Shown: positions 11,120-22,161 of the stretch, piece by piece
How positions within the stretch are numbered: position 1 is the first letter of the stretch
Layout: each line of letters opens with the position of its first letter
Assembly: GCA_027596035.1 (NCBI GenBank)
Contig: JADGJA010000028.1
Location: forward strand, 1-64,000
DNA: 64,000 bases
Direction: 5' to 3'
Source: Thoreauomyces humboldtii
Taxonomy: Eukaryota > Chytridiomycota > Chytridiomycetes > Spizellomycetales > Powellomycetaceae
Made by a program: the position numbers and the translations under genes
The notes under the pieces: model-generated
The model's database searches: none
The model's input: the letters and a program-made list of their open reading frames with translations, nothing else
What the model was told of the DNA's origin: nothing

Positions 11120-13466
11120 CTACTTGCTGCCAGCCGACTTCAGTCTAGACCAAAGTCTGAGATCTGGGCTCTTCGGGCTAGCTGGCGGCGGATCGCTCGC
11201 GCTCGAGACCCGAGTTCCGAACGACGGCAGCGGAAGGTGTGGCTCGGGGGTGCCCCCGCGGAATGGCCAGAGACCCGATATCCGTTGACCGATGGAATCC
11301 AGTGCACCGGAAGCGTTTGATCCCGACGCGCGAGATGCTGCTGGGGACGAGGATGCGGCCTCTGGTGCCAGGAGGAGACTGTGGTCCGTCGGCAGAACTA
11401 TCAAATTGTCGTGGTTGCTGTTTCCCGGTTTCAACGAGTAGCATTCTTCCATTTCGGCGTCCAGTCCGAAAGCCGTCACGTCTAGTGTTTCCAAAAAGGA
11501 TTGCACAGCGGACTGCGTTTGTGGCAAATCAGAAAGGGGAAGTTTCCGATATTGAAAGCGATGTTTCCTTACCACATTGGTCCAAGCATATGTCGAATGG
11601 CCCTCGGCACGGCCAGCGTGCAGGAACTTCGATATGTACTTGAGGGTACTAACAAGACGCGGTGGATTCGTTTTCACGACAACATAGATGAGAAATGGGA
11701 CCAGTACGTCCGCCCCTTTCTCCCCCTCTGCATCGCCGTCGGGAAAGCAGAGGTGCACGCGGTCGGTCACATGATTATGCGCCGCGACCAGCGCGGTTAG
11801 CTTTGTAGAAGGTGTGGTTGCTCGTTCCGCCCTCAGGAGTTCTAGGCAAGATTGAAATGCGGTTAGGTAACTGAGTTGTCTGCTAGCTGTTCTCGACCTT
11901 GGACTCACGGAGTCCTGCCAGCTTGACCGTCTCTCGAACCGCGGCCGCTGTGTCGGAAGAGACGGGTATGCCAAGCTGCTCGAGGCCAAAGTCGATGGTT
12001 GACAGGAGAGAGATCTTTCTGTGTATCAAAAGATCCGCGAGCTGTTCCTCGTTCAAGATCGAAACAAAATATGTTCGGTATCCCTGGGCCAACATGTATG
12101 CATCGAGACCCTTTCCTATTGCCTCAGTTTGTGCAGGATCTGTCATCGCATCTCTCTGCCATGCGATCATGAAGCGTCGCATAAATGCATGATGGTATGA
12201 CGCTATCTCATCCGACGAGACTGGTGTCCGGCTGGCCTCCAGGGATGCGAAATATCGCTGAATGTCAGAGACGTATCCGACGCATTTTGGTTCCTTCATC
12301 CGCGTTGCAAAAACTTGGTAAAACGGATCAGAAAGAAGATCCTCGGGCAGATTGTCGTCCAGCACAGGCGTCGGCGTAGCCTTCGTGAACAGCGAAGGGA
12401 TGTTGTTGAGAAGGGATATCGGCACCGACGCGATATTATCGAAGCTGATGTTCGGGTACGTAATCTGCGAACGCGTAGATGCAGTTGAAAGTGCCCGAGG
12501 AGGGGGCGGTGGTGGTTTCGACGGCAACGGCGTGCGGGCGGCAAGATCCTCGTGCATGATGGCTCGCCGCATCAAGTGAACCTTGATCACCGTTGTGTCG
12601 TTCAATGAAACGTCGTCCGCGGTTTCAGAGAGCAATTCAATGGACGGGTGCTGGTCAATGGTCGTGGTCTCAACGTCGATGGTGTCCCAGATCGAGAGAG
12701 CCTTATCTGTGCCATCTGCGCCTTTCTGTAGAAGCTCATGTTCCATCGGCCGATCACCGATGATGATCAATCGCTGGCTGACGGAAGTAGGCGGAGGTGA
12801 GTCGTCAGCATTGTGAATAGTTGTTCGCAAAGACCGTACTCTTTGATGAGCGCTGAAACGACGAGGCGTGTTAGCATTACATCTTTGATCGCGCTGCATA
12901 AGGAGTGTTACACACACCTCTGATTCCACCGAGGGACATCATTTGAGACTCGTTATCCGGATTGCGTACGAAGACTAAGCGACACCCACTGTAAGTATGG
13001 CAAGGTGTACCATGGATTGCGCAAGCGGAACCGGCTTTACCATGATGTTCGAAGAACGTATTGTTCAGCGTATCGGTCACATGCACCAGCGACGAGCCTA
13101 ATGGCAAGAACAGCGATGCCTGGGGATCCGCCGTGTCCGAGCAGTTTTTGTGAGCCAAATATCTAATCACCCCATTTTGCTACTTCTGCCTCCCACCTTG
13201 CCCGTGGTAAGGAGGGACAAAAAAGCGGAATTTCCGTCTTCCTTCCGCAAGGCCGCAATGATGAAATGCGAGGCGAGCTCCTTCTCAACAGCGAAATCCA
13301 GACGAAGGAAAGGGGATGAAGCCGACCGTGCAAGCTTCCTTGGCACATGGAGAGGCGGCAACTGATCTTCAATCGAGCCGGAGGGCGGTGCGGAAGTCTC
13401 GGCTTGAACGCCAGCTAATGGATGATTTTCGAGCGAGGGCGACGTAGGAACTTCGGTGCTCGCCAT
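11120..13466 (-). CDS. VPS9-domain Rab GEF with VARP-like N-terminus
   Basis: Exons (minus): 13466-13219, 13162-12914, 12852-11909, 11841-11573 and 11512-11120 (700 aa). The last three joins are well supported by phase, with branch sites such as CTAAC near 11865. The first join relies on a weak GTCCCT donor and is uncertain. The VPS9 domain spans about residues 390-600: a helical bundle, then S-T-K-L-T-A-L, A-D-V-L-V-P-F-L and Y-A-W-T-N-V-S-A-V. VPS9 domains activate Rab5/Rab21-family GTPases on endosomes. The N-terminal layout (short hydrophobic start, L-P-L-G-S-S-L, then G-C-R-L-V-F-V-R) resembles VARP/Vrl1 (inference). No ankyrin repeats follow; the tail is Ser/Pro-rich. Confidence 0.85.
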
Positions 13467-13950
13467 AATAGCCGTTGGCTCTTCGCGTATCAGGTCTTCG
13501 TTCCCAGCAATTGCCGTCGGGGGAGAGTCTTCTCAGCAGCAATTACATTTGTGTATGGACACCCAAAAACGTCACACTCATCACAAGGAACACCTTCGAC
13601 AGCTTGCTGCCAGCACTTGCCCAGCATTCCCCAGTCAATGCGATGTAGATTAGATGATATGGCCATGCCGGTAGTCCCTTGCAGCCTGGAAGAGAATCCA
13701 ATGATGATAAGAGTATCCAGTGATAGTAAGAGCATGACGCGTTGATGGTATTATCTGACGGCAGAGCCGTCTCCACCGATGGCTGATGCCAACAGCCCAC
13801 TGGATGGAGTCTAACACGGTCAGGTCATTGGGACTTGACACGAAGAAACGAAGGTTCACTTCTATGCCGGCCCGGGACCCTCCGCATCTCGAAGACGCGC
13901 TCGATACACAAGGGCCAAAAGTACGTTGGCCGGCCAACGCTCGTCCCCCC
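13467..13950. other. Intergenic stretch upstream of the VPS9 gene
   Basis: About 0.48 kb between the VPS9 start and the 3' end of the 106-aa gene. Short frames occur on both strands without recognisable features. It probably acts as promoter for the VPS9 gene and 3' UTR of its neighbour. Confidence 0.4.
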
Positions 13951-14271
13951 CTAAGCCCACTTGCTCCCACCCTTCTTCTTCCCAGCGGCCTTCTTTTTCG
14001 TGACGACCTGCTCCGCCTGCACCTGCTCCTCCGCCGTGAACTCGACCTGGCCTCCCGTCGACACAGGAAGCTCGCTGACCGATCCGTCCACCTGCCACTG
14101 TACGTTCTTGTGCAACTCCGTCAGTTGATATACGACATCTGGTTGTATGTTGGTTCGACTCGTCAAGAAGGTGGTGAGTTGTACGAGAACGTCAGCTGAG
14201 GTAACGTCTTGCGGTTCATCGTGCTCGAGGTGGAGTGGAGTCGTGGAAGGAGGAATGTAAGTCGTTGCCAT
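13951..14271 (-). CDS. Small conserved-looking protein with Lys-rich tail
   Basis: Single-exon frame of 106 aa with a clean ATG. The centre (about residues 24-60) is predicted helical and lacks low complexity. The C-terminus is a basic block (K-K-K-A-A-G-K-K-K) ending G-G-S-K-W-A. Divergent from RPC34 with 281 bp between ATGs, so the two may share a promoter. I do not recognise the family. An RNA or chromatin role would be a guess based only on the basic tail. Confidence 0.6.
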   Translation of the reverse strand: MATTYIPPSTTPLHLEHDEPQDVTSADVLVQLTTFLTSRTNIQPDVVYQLTELHKNVQWQVDGSVSELPVSTGGQVEFTAEEQVQAEQVVTKKKAAGKKKGGSKWA

Positions 14272-14552
14272 CGCGGCGAGAGTCTAATTGGGGCGCTTCG
14301 CTGAAGAGGATGGCGGATATGACAGAGAGGACCGAAGGCTTCTATATGCGTGGGGCCTGGCTTCGACCGCGCTGGTAGGTATTGTCAACGGTGCTGATCC
14401 AGAGGATGGTGGTGGTGGTCGTCGTCGTCGAGGGCGAGTCAAAAACAAAAAAGAAAACCACCCTTGCCACGCGCTTTCGCGTCCTCTTTTTTGGCGCACC
14501 CCTCCTGGTCGCTCGCCAAAGGCATCAAACGAATCGTAAACGAACATCCGAC

Positions 14553-15909
14553 ATGCCACCCAAGGCAAAGTCAGGCGTGGCCTCGCTCTCCAGCGATGAG
14601 CAGCAGCTCTTGGCGGCCTTGCGCGCCTATCCTAAGGTGAGTGACTACCAGCTTGGGAATTCTCATGGAAGACTTTGGCGGGCCTGGTTATCATAGTGCT
14701 GACAGTCTCGTGTTATAGCCCGTCACATTGGAGACCATGAATGAAGAACTAGGATGGGACATCGAACAACTTCGTGATAGCATGAACAATCTGAGTACGA
14801 AGGTGGGCATCGCCAACACAACTTTCTATACGCCTCGGAATGGAAACTCAATTTCATGCATATCCTGCAGCAATATGTCGAGTTCCTTATGGGAAGAACC
14901 GGCGAGCTAACCTTCAAGGCCAGATCCGTGGAGGAAGCCAGCAAGTGCGTGCTTCTAGGACATAGCCCTGTGCTGAAAGCAGTCGGCTGACGTGAGGTTG
15001 CAGGACTGGAGGCATGAAGGACGAGGAGAGAGTCATATATCGGATCGTCAAGGATGCCAAGAACACAGGCATCTGGATCAAGCATCTCAAAGATCGCTCT
15101 GGACTCGGCGGTACGCAAGCTACCGCCGCTATCAAGGCCCTGGAAAAGCGAAACATCATCAAATTCGTGAAACCTGTTAAGGTTCGTGCGTTCTCCCTTA
15201 TTCGATTTACGCCAACGCGAAGAACAATGGTCCTGATCTTGCCTCGGCTACAGAATCCTTATAGAAAAGTCTACATGCTCTTTGATGTTGAGCCTTCCAC
15301 CGAACTTACCGGCGGAACCTGGTACACCGACAACGAAATGGATATGGATTTCATAGAGCAGCTTTCGGCACAGGTGTACAAAGCCATCGTTATGAGGGTA
15401 ACTTTACTTACCCATGTTCTGTGATGTTGTCAATCTTCAATGCTAAAACCCCCGCCGCTCTTTTTTTTCAGAGCTACCCAGATCCCAAATCGTCCGCCAT
15501 CTACCCTTCATCGCACGCTAGCTACCCAACAGCGACAGACATGCGCAAGTACATTTTCGATAAAAACATCACGACGGTCCAGCTCACCGTCGCAGATGTG
15601 CAGTCGCTTCTTGATCGACTGTACTACGACGGAAAGGTCACTCGCATCCAGAAGGTCGGTGGCACTGATCCGGATGATTCCGACCGCATGGACACGGACC
15701 ACGAAGACGGTGACGATTTCGCAGGCGAAACCGTTCGCGATCTGAACAGCGACATCTGGATGTACAAAGCCGTTCGTGGTGCTGTGCTGGCTGAGCGTAA
15801 CGCGTTCACGGATCTGCCTTGTGGTCGCTGCCCGGTGCAAGACTTCTGCTCGGAAACCGGACCCGTCAATCCTTCTAATTGCCGGTACTTCAAGGATTGG
15901 TTGGCTTGA
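14553..15909 (+). CDS. RPC34: RNA polymerase III subunit RPC34/RPC6
   Basis: Six exons: 14553-14636, 14719-14802, 14871-14944, 15004-15181, 15254-15397 and 15472-15909 (333 aa), all joins phase-consistent. Family role: specific Pol III subunit in the RPC82/34/31 subcomplex, which contacts TFIIIB and opens promoters of tRNA and 5S genes. Seen: tandem winged helices. The second carries G-I-W-I-K-H-L-K and the typical Y-M-L-F-D-V-E-P-S and T-G-G-T-W-Y-T-D blocks. The C-terminal cysteine set (C-x2-C-x5-C ... C, in the last 30 residues) is the known 4Fe-4S site. An acidic insert (D/E-rich, about 258-275) precedes it. Length matches the family. Confidence 0.95.
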
Positions 15910-16170
15910 TCGTGTTTCTACCCCTCCCCATCTGTATATAGTTCATACCAATTTCCTAGCGTGTTCTCGCTGGACTCCTAAAGTAGCTTGAGTTTATATG
16001 AGTTTTTTTATTATTATTGTGGAGAGTGTCGTGTGCGGAGAGTTCAGGCTCTGCATGGTGTGCTATGCCCGCTACTCCCATCCGCTTTCCTCCCCAGCCC
16101 CCATTCCCCAGCCTCTGGCTCGACTTGGCTCCTTTCATCTTGCCCGAAGGCCATCGTCCAACGCTAGTTC

Positions 16171-17154
16171 CTACATGATGGTGCATCCCATCTTGAGCGA
16201 GTCCCACAAGCCTAGGGACTCGTCAAAGATGGAGGGAATGTCCTCGTCCATCGGGTCGTCAACGGCAAGACGCTTCTTCGGAGCCTTGATCTTGCGAGGC
16301 ACCGCAGCCGTCGCTGTCGAAGCGGGAGCGCTTCGTTTTGCGCGCTTGGTAAACGGCACGACGACGTCGTCATCCTCCGGAGCGGCGGCGCGGGTTCGCT
16401 TGCGGGATGCGGTCGGGGTGGCGTCGACCACAGCGTTCGCTTTCGGAGCCCGCTCGCTCTTGTTCTTGCGGGTGGAGATGGGTTCGGCAGAAACGGTGCC
16501 GCTGGATCTTCTTCTAACCGGCTTGGGTGCGTCTGTTTTCTTTGTCGAGCCGACGGGTCGACCGCGTGGACGCTTGACGGTAGCGTTGTGATCGATGTCT
16601 TTGTTGCTTCGTCGGGAAGTAGGAGTGGCTTCGAGCTTTACTTTCTTGGAGGCGGATGTGGGTCGTTTCTTTCGTACGATGGGAATGATGACCTCGATGC
16701 CCTGAGGTTCTTGCTTGATGCGGGTGTGGCGCACATCACCCGCCGTACGCTCGACGGCGCTGTTGATGACCTTGTCCAGGATGGATGCGTTGTGTTTACG
16801 CCTGATGGCCGAGTCGACGCTGGACGTCAAGCGAGGGGACAAGGCGACGCTTTCCATCTCAGAGTGTTCGGATCGAGCGTCGTCGAATCCGTGAAGCGAG
16901 ACGTATCCGTGCATGGAGAGTCTGTCAAGGGCTCCTCGGAGTTCCGAGAGGGAAGGAGCCAGCTGCGTGGACCCCAGTCCTCCCAGAATGTCCGGGACTG
17001 CCAGCCACTGACCCTGATGAGGGCGGTAGTTCGCGATGAGGCGAAGAAGGATTGCACGCTGAATTGCCGAGTCGCGGGGTTCTTCGATGCTCGAATCGTC
17101 CGAAAGCTCGCGATCGCGCTCGCGCTTGATGTAAACGTTGTCTATGGTCGACAT
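16171..17154 (-). CDS. AT-hook chromatin-type protein with winged-helix-like start
   Basis: Single exon, 327 aa from the first ATG that begins a sensible protein; the frame is open further upstream without need. Seen: a helical N-terminal segment (about residues 28-95) compatible with a winged helix. One AT-hook core (P-R-G-R-P) lies in a Lys/Arg-rich context (about 195-207). Several basic clusters that look like nuclear signals and acidic patches near the end (D-D-D) follow. A minor-groove DNA-binding chromatin protein is a fair inference. I cannot name the family. The plus strand over the same DNA is also open but looks like a shadow frame. Confidence 0.65.
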   Translation of the reverse strand: MSTIDNVYIKRERDRELSDDSSIEEPRDSAIQRAILLRLIANYRPHQGQWLAVPDILGGLGSTQLAPSLSELRGALDRLSMHGYVSLHGFDDARSEHSEMESVALSPRLTSSVDSAIRRKHNASILDKVINSAVERTAGDVRHTRIKQEPQGIEVIIPIVRKKRPTSASKKVKLEATPTSRRSNKDIDHNATVKRPRGRPVGSTKKTDAPKPVRRRSSGTVSAEPISTRKNKSERAPKANAVVDATPTASRKRTRAAAPEDDDVVVPFTKRAKRSAPASTATAAVPRKIKAPKKRLAVDDPMDEDIPSIFDESLGLWDSLKMGCTIM

Positions 17155-17448
17155 CTTCGTGATGATCGTTGGAGTGAGAAAAGGCCGTCCGTGAAAGAAT
17201 GGGCCGAGCGGTTTTACGAAAGTCTGCAAATCCTGATTGTTCAGGAGTGATGTGCCCGGGATGGAAGAGCTTGTCAAGGCCAGCGGGGGATTTCCTGCCG
17301 GGGTTGGCCAATGCCGGGGTATTTTCTGCCTCGATGCTGTACAAGCCTCACATCTAATTTCGGAGTTGGGCACCGGATGACTCATTTCCTGTCGGATGCA
17401 ACATTCGCCTGTTATTCACACCCGTTTATACAGTGCCAGGTCAGCTAT

Positions 17449-19912
17449 TCAAATGTTTCCGCCATCATCCCGACTTCGCTTCCTTGACTGCAGGCCCTCG
17501 ACTGCAGGCTTCACCCATGAGTCATCAGAGGAAGAGGAAGCCGCTTCATTATCGAGCATATCGGAAGCTCGGACAAACCCGCTCGAAGCTCTATTTTGCG
17601 CGTGCGCCAGAACTTCGAGAAGGACGTCATCGCTATCTTCGGGACCGCCATCGTCGTCGACATCAGTCAAGATCATGTCAAATTGCGGTTGTCGATCTAT
17701 GGCCTCTCCGAACCAGTCATTACCTATAGGACAAAGGAAGCTTAGAATCCGTACAAGGCGATATCAGAAAGTGCCGAAGCGTACTCAGTCATTACCGTCT
17801 TCCCCATCGTCCTCGGCCGATGAATCGGAGTCCGTTCCCGCCCAGAAAGTTTCCTGTGGTTCGCCACCTGTCAACTGCGAACGAGGCAGGGGTCACGAAA
17901 CTTTTGGGATAACACTGGTCCGGAGTCCACCATACCAGCATGTCAAAGAGTAGCAAAGTTCGTACGTCCGGCTCGACATCCGGACCCAGGGCTTTGGCGA
18001 AATCAGAGTCTTTGTCCCAATCTCTTTGAAATGCTTCTTCGAAAGGCGAGAACAGACGGACGACCTTCTCCACCCCAGCGGTGGCAACAAGGCTTCGACG
18101 AGGGTGAGGAAGCACAGAGTTGACAATGCTCCCATGGCCTGAGAAAATACATTAGAGGGGCTTGAAGAGATGATGCACTGCCTTTTTCGTACCTTTGAAG
18201 ACATGCGTCGCTTCCGCGACAACAGCAGGCTTAACAGCATCTTGTCCTTCGCCGACATAGGCTACAGACAAAGAACGTTAGCATGGGCCGCATTTCGACT
18301 CGATTGATGCCTCGCTTTTCATCTGTGAATTTGAAGCTTGCGTTCCTGTGTAAACCGTACGGCAAAGTATATGGAAGAATTAGACGTACCGACTGACTTG
18401 ACTGGGTTTGTATCAGCCTGAGTACTCAGCTCGGCCAGTTCCAATTCGGATGGAACCCGCCATGCGTAACCGCGGCAGTCTTCACTGCCGCTGTAGAAAC
18501 ACAAATCATCCAACCCTCCGAATGCAGCGGTTTTGAAGCTGTAGTCATCAAAACATGTTAAAGCAACGGATGCAGGAGCTTGAGGGCAGGTAACCTTACG
18601 TTGTAGCAGATCGAAAGCCCTCTGTTCCATCGGTTGCGGTTCGAAAGACGCATAAAGGTGCTGACGACTCGATCGCATACAGAGTTGGAAACCATTGCTG
18701 AAGCACCGCGCCTATGAGCCTTCGCCAACCCGCTTTTGAGTCATCCCTGTCAGCGAGACCCCGCAAGTTTCACCATCCCACCTTCCATCAGGGCTCCAAA
18801 CAGCCGATGGAATGTCCACAGAAAAGCCAATCGCACGACCGCTGGATCGCTGGAGAGCAGTTGCGTACCGCCGGAGGTACGGCGCATCGATGTGCGACGT
18901 TGACATGTTGTTACGAAGGTGTCGAAGATCTCGCATACTTTCCACGGAGTGGTCGTCAAACGCGAGTTCGCATTTATCTTGCAGTCACAGTACTCACAAT
19001 AACCCTCCACGTTCATCGCTTGTCAAAAGCAGGTTTGAATCGATGGGATGGCATGAGACGCTATTTTGTGCGCGGCCAGGCGTTTTAAGCTGACCTTGCA
19101 AACGCTGAGCAGAGCGCATGTCGAACAGCTTGATGCTACCTGGTCCAGGAGTTCAGGCATGGTTCTGAATTGATCGCAGTGACGTTTGTCCCACTTACGG
19201 TCCTGCCTGAAGTACAAGGAATGGGTCAAGAGGCACGTTCGTGAGCGCGAGGCTCCGCATGTGCCTACCCAGCGGTCAACACCACGTTGTCATTCCCAGC
19301 GCGAACGGAGACTTTCATGACGCCGGCCTCGTGTGCAAGAACCGTTGCCCGGGGTGTGATTCCCTCTCCCTCGATCGTCATGACTGGCCGGTTCCTTCTC
19401 ACATCATAGTATAGAAGCATGCCATCGTTTCCGCAGCTGCAAGACGGAAGCGCATCTCGCGGTCAGAGGCGTCCGGGGCGTCCAAAACCATGGATCACAC
19501 TCACGAAAAGAAGTGTGACCCGCTCGAATCAAATGCGATGCTGAAAATGTTGGACTGGTGGCCCTGATAGACGGCGACGGGCCGCATGCTCGGATCGTGT
19601 TCGTCCACGGGCCAAAGCAACACCGAACAGTCGTCCCCTCCCGTCGCCAGAAGACTGCCGTCCTCGGAGAAAGCCAGCGCATTGACGCAGCCGGTGTGGG
19701 CTTTCAAAGTCCTGAAATCAAGGGGTGCGATCCGTCAGCGAAGAGCACCACGAGAAGAGAGAATTCAGGCCGACGACCGCGCACCGACAACATTGCCAGG
19801 AGCCGTCTCCCAGCTGCAGTGCTGCTGCCCTATCGAGAGCACATAGGGAAGAGGGCGCAGACGCAAAAGAAGGATCCAGCTCTCTCTTCTGCAGTAGTGG
19901 CTGCAAGAACAT
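17449..19912 (-). CDS. DCAF5-like WD40 protein (CUL4-DDB1 receptor type), 12 exons
   Basis: Exons (minus): 19912-19785, 19711-19505, 19436-19269, 19206-19199, 19139-19095, 18977-18782, 18719-18600, 18538-18390, 18261-18193, 18138-17936, 17874-17796 and 17723-17449 (548 aa). All joins keep phase; exon 4 is only 8 nt. Seen: WD blades starting K-A-H-T-G-C-V-N-A-L-A-F and Q-S-N-I-F-S-I-A-F, then A-G-Q-D-R-S-I-K-L-F-D. The DCAF5-specific S-G-S-E-D-C-R-G-Y-A-W-R-V-P and H-G-S-I-V-N-S-V ... G-V-E-K-V-V-R-L-F-S-P blocks follow. Acidic C-terminal tail. Family role: substrate receptor of CUL4-DDB1 ubiquitin ligases. The join into exon 6 (a roughly 117-nt intron) is the least certain. Confidence 0.88.
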
Positions 19913-20169
19913 GGATGTATTCTAACGTTACTAGTTTGTCGGAAAGGTGGTTCTACATGCGCGCAAACATGTAGGAAGTGGCGAGAAGAGGGGTGAGTCA
20001 GAGGTGGCTGTGCTTATCCATGTAATAGGTCTCCACATCCACATCCTCCAACCCAACCAGTTCTCCAGTCAACAACTCGAACGCAGGCCTTAGTGCCACC
20101 TTTAAGTCAAACATACTCACCGTCGCCACCTTCCTCACCACGCCTACGCTCTCTACGTCTCGTTCGACA

Positions 20170-20544
20170 ATGTCCGTTGCTCCGCTCTGGAAAGACGTTT
20201 ACAAACCCCGTGCGCTTCACCCCTACCTCGACTCCCCGCAGCTGCAAGAAACCGTGAAGACCCTATCCCGAGAGGTCCGCGATACCGTCAACACGATCCT
20301 CGCCTCCCGAGAGCGAGTGGGATACACGACCGAAGAAAGCATCCAGCAGCACGTCGCCTCTTTGGTCTTCCACGACCAGCACAGGGCTCAAACCGCTCAA
20401 ACCCTGCGCCGCATCGCTGCGGACCGCGCTGGAAATCCATCCGCCTTCGCTAAGCCTGCAACTGCGGAAGAAGCTTCGAGGATTCTAGCTTTGGTCGCCG
20501 CCGAGGAGTCTCTTCCTTCGGACGACGATGCCAACTACGCTTAG
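20170..20544 (+). CDS. Small unknown helical protein
   Basis: Single exon, 124 aa, ATG in an A-rich context. Composition is non-repetitive and helix-rich (about residues 22-110), ending in an acidic S-D-D-D motif. No membrane segment, signal or known motif. It sits just upstream of a gene-poor stretch and is divergent from the DCAF5-like gene (257 bp between ATGs). Family not recognised. Confidence 0.55.
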   Translation: MSVAPLWKDVYKPRALHPYLDSPQLQETVKTLSREVRDTVNTILASRERVGYTTEESIQQHVASLVFHDQHRAQTAQTLRRIAADRAGNPSAFAKPATAEEASRILALVAAEESLPSDDDANYA

Positions 20545-22161
20545 GTACTATTCGCAACCGCCAGTCATTTTTCACCAAGGTACTGCCCATCGCCACGATT
20601 TTTTGGAAAGTGCAACGTAGGCATGACTGCGTTGATGGATCGCTCGTAATCTTCTGTACGGATCTGGTAAATGCACCGGCAAATCACGAAAACACGTCGG
20701 GCCGAGATCGATCGTTTCTCGTCGACGTTCAGATAGTGTATCGTCCTTTTTCGCTGTTGCGGCCAACAGGCACATCTTTTTGGGGGTGGACGTTCAAGAG
20801 TTGCTTTTCAAGATGATTCTTCAAAAGTTTTAGGGCTGGGACCTCCAGCCTATACGCCTTAAAATAATAAAATCAACTTATTTCAGTATAGAGATACTAC
20901 TTGCTCATACAGTTTTTCGAAACTTTGTTGTTTTGAAAAGTGCCGGAAATCTGCCCTTAACTAGGTTCATGATGCTTCATGAATGGTACAGCAGGTGTGA
21001 TTTGCTACTAAGCATTGTATAGTTTCAATCCTAAGCTGGTATGTGGATTTCCTGAATATGCCACAGTCTCTGAAAACACATGCTCTGGACCAACTCGGAC
21101 AGCTGTAGGTCGTAGGTCTCGAGGTCTAGTCTGCACGACGCGACATTTCCTCAGCATTCTGGTCTGCCCATCTACTCCATCCCTCCAATAAACTTAAAAG
21201 CATCGAGCCTGCGTGCCGTCATTGAATCTTTCTTCATCTTACAAGCACTGTTCTGGTCTCTCTTGCATAGACTTTAAAAACGGCTGCGGCTTTACAGTGG
21301 CCGGTCCGACGACAGGGTGAAACTGCAAATACTCGGCTGGCGAAGACACATGGGCAGGGAGCTAACCTCCCCTCACCACTTGCAGTTATGCTGAGCTCAC
21401 GGTGATCGATGTCCCAAAAAGATACCACTTTTAACCAGAAGGAAGCCTATCTGTATCTCAATGAAAGTGAGCAAAAGAGGCACATGTCTTCGCCTCTGCA
21501 AGCGTAGTCTTATCAGACATCCTACTGCTTTATGATCATGACTAACCTTGCTGGTGTTATCCTCTAGCCTTTAATCGCATTCACGCGCGGGCACACGGAC
21601 CTCAGACACCCGGTCCGTCTGCGCCTAGCCGGGAAAACCCCCGCCCTGAAGCTAAAACTGAGCTACGCCTTCGTTAGATAAACCGGAAGTATACAAAAAT
21701 ACCAGCAGGCATCCCATCGATAGGGGTGTACCGCCAGCGGTTTGGGGCAAACCGGGAGGTGGGATTTGAGACAATCTGGGGTCTTGCATGCACGTGGGTG
21801 TCTCTAAGTCATTCATTTGTCTTCCATGACAGGTCCCGCCCGCCCCGATATCCTGATGAAGATCCTAGCGTGGAAAGGATCCTAGCGCTGGCGCACTGGT
21901 CATCCTGGGCCTCCCATTCTTTTTGCCGTACCAAACCCAGCCAACACATTGATACCCATGCCAAACTCTGGCCGCCTGGGACGTGCTTTGCTTTCCGCGA
22001 TCCATTTTCTAGGTTTCTGTCCGGGGTTTACTTCCGACAGTCTCAGCGGTATCTATTCCGCTACCATCCTCTCGCCATTCCCTTTCCACTTTGGATAGTT
22101 ATCACGTTATAGCAGCAGACATCCTCTGTAGGGAGACCGACCACCTAATAGTCCAATCTGA
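20545..22161. other. Gene-poor, AT-richer stretch
   Basis: About 1.6 kb with no credible coding exon on either strand. Base composition is visibly more AT-rich than the flanks (for example 20860-21060). I see no terminal repeats, tRNA fold or transposase fragment. It could be an eroded transposon, a long 3' UTR plus promoter, or a non-coding RNA locus. Confidence 0.5.

Noticed and set aside
16588..17250. 220-codon plus-strand frame over the AT-hook gene
   Set aside because: It lacks recognisable motifs, while the minus frame has an AT-hook and nuclear-type basic clusters. Kept as a shadow, with some residual doubt.
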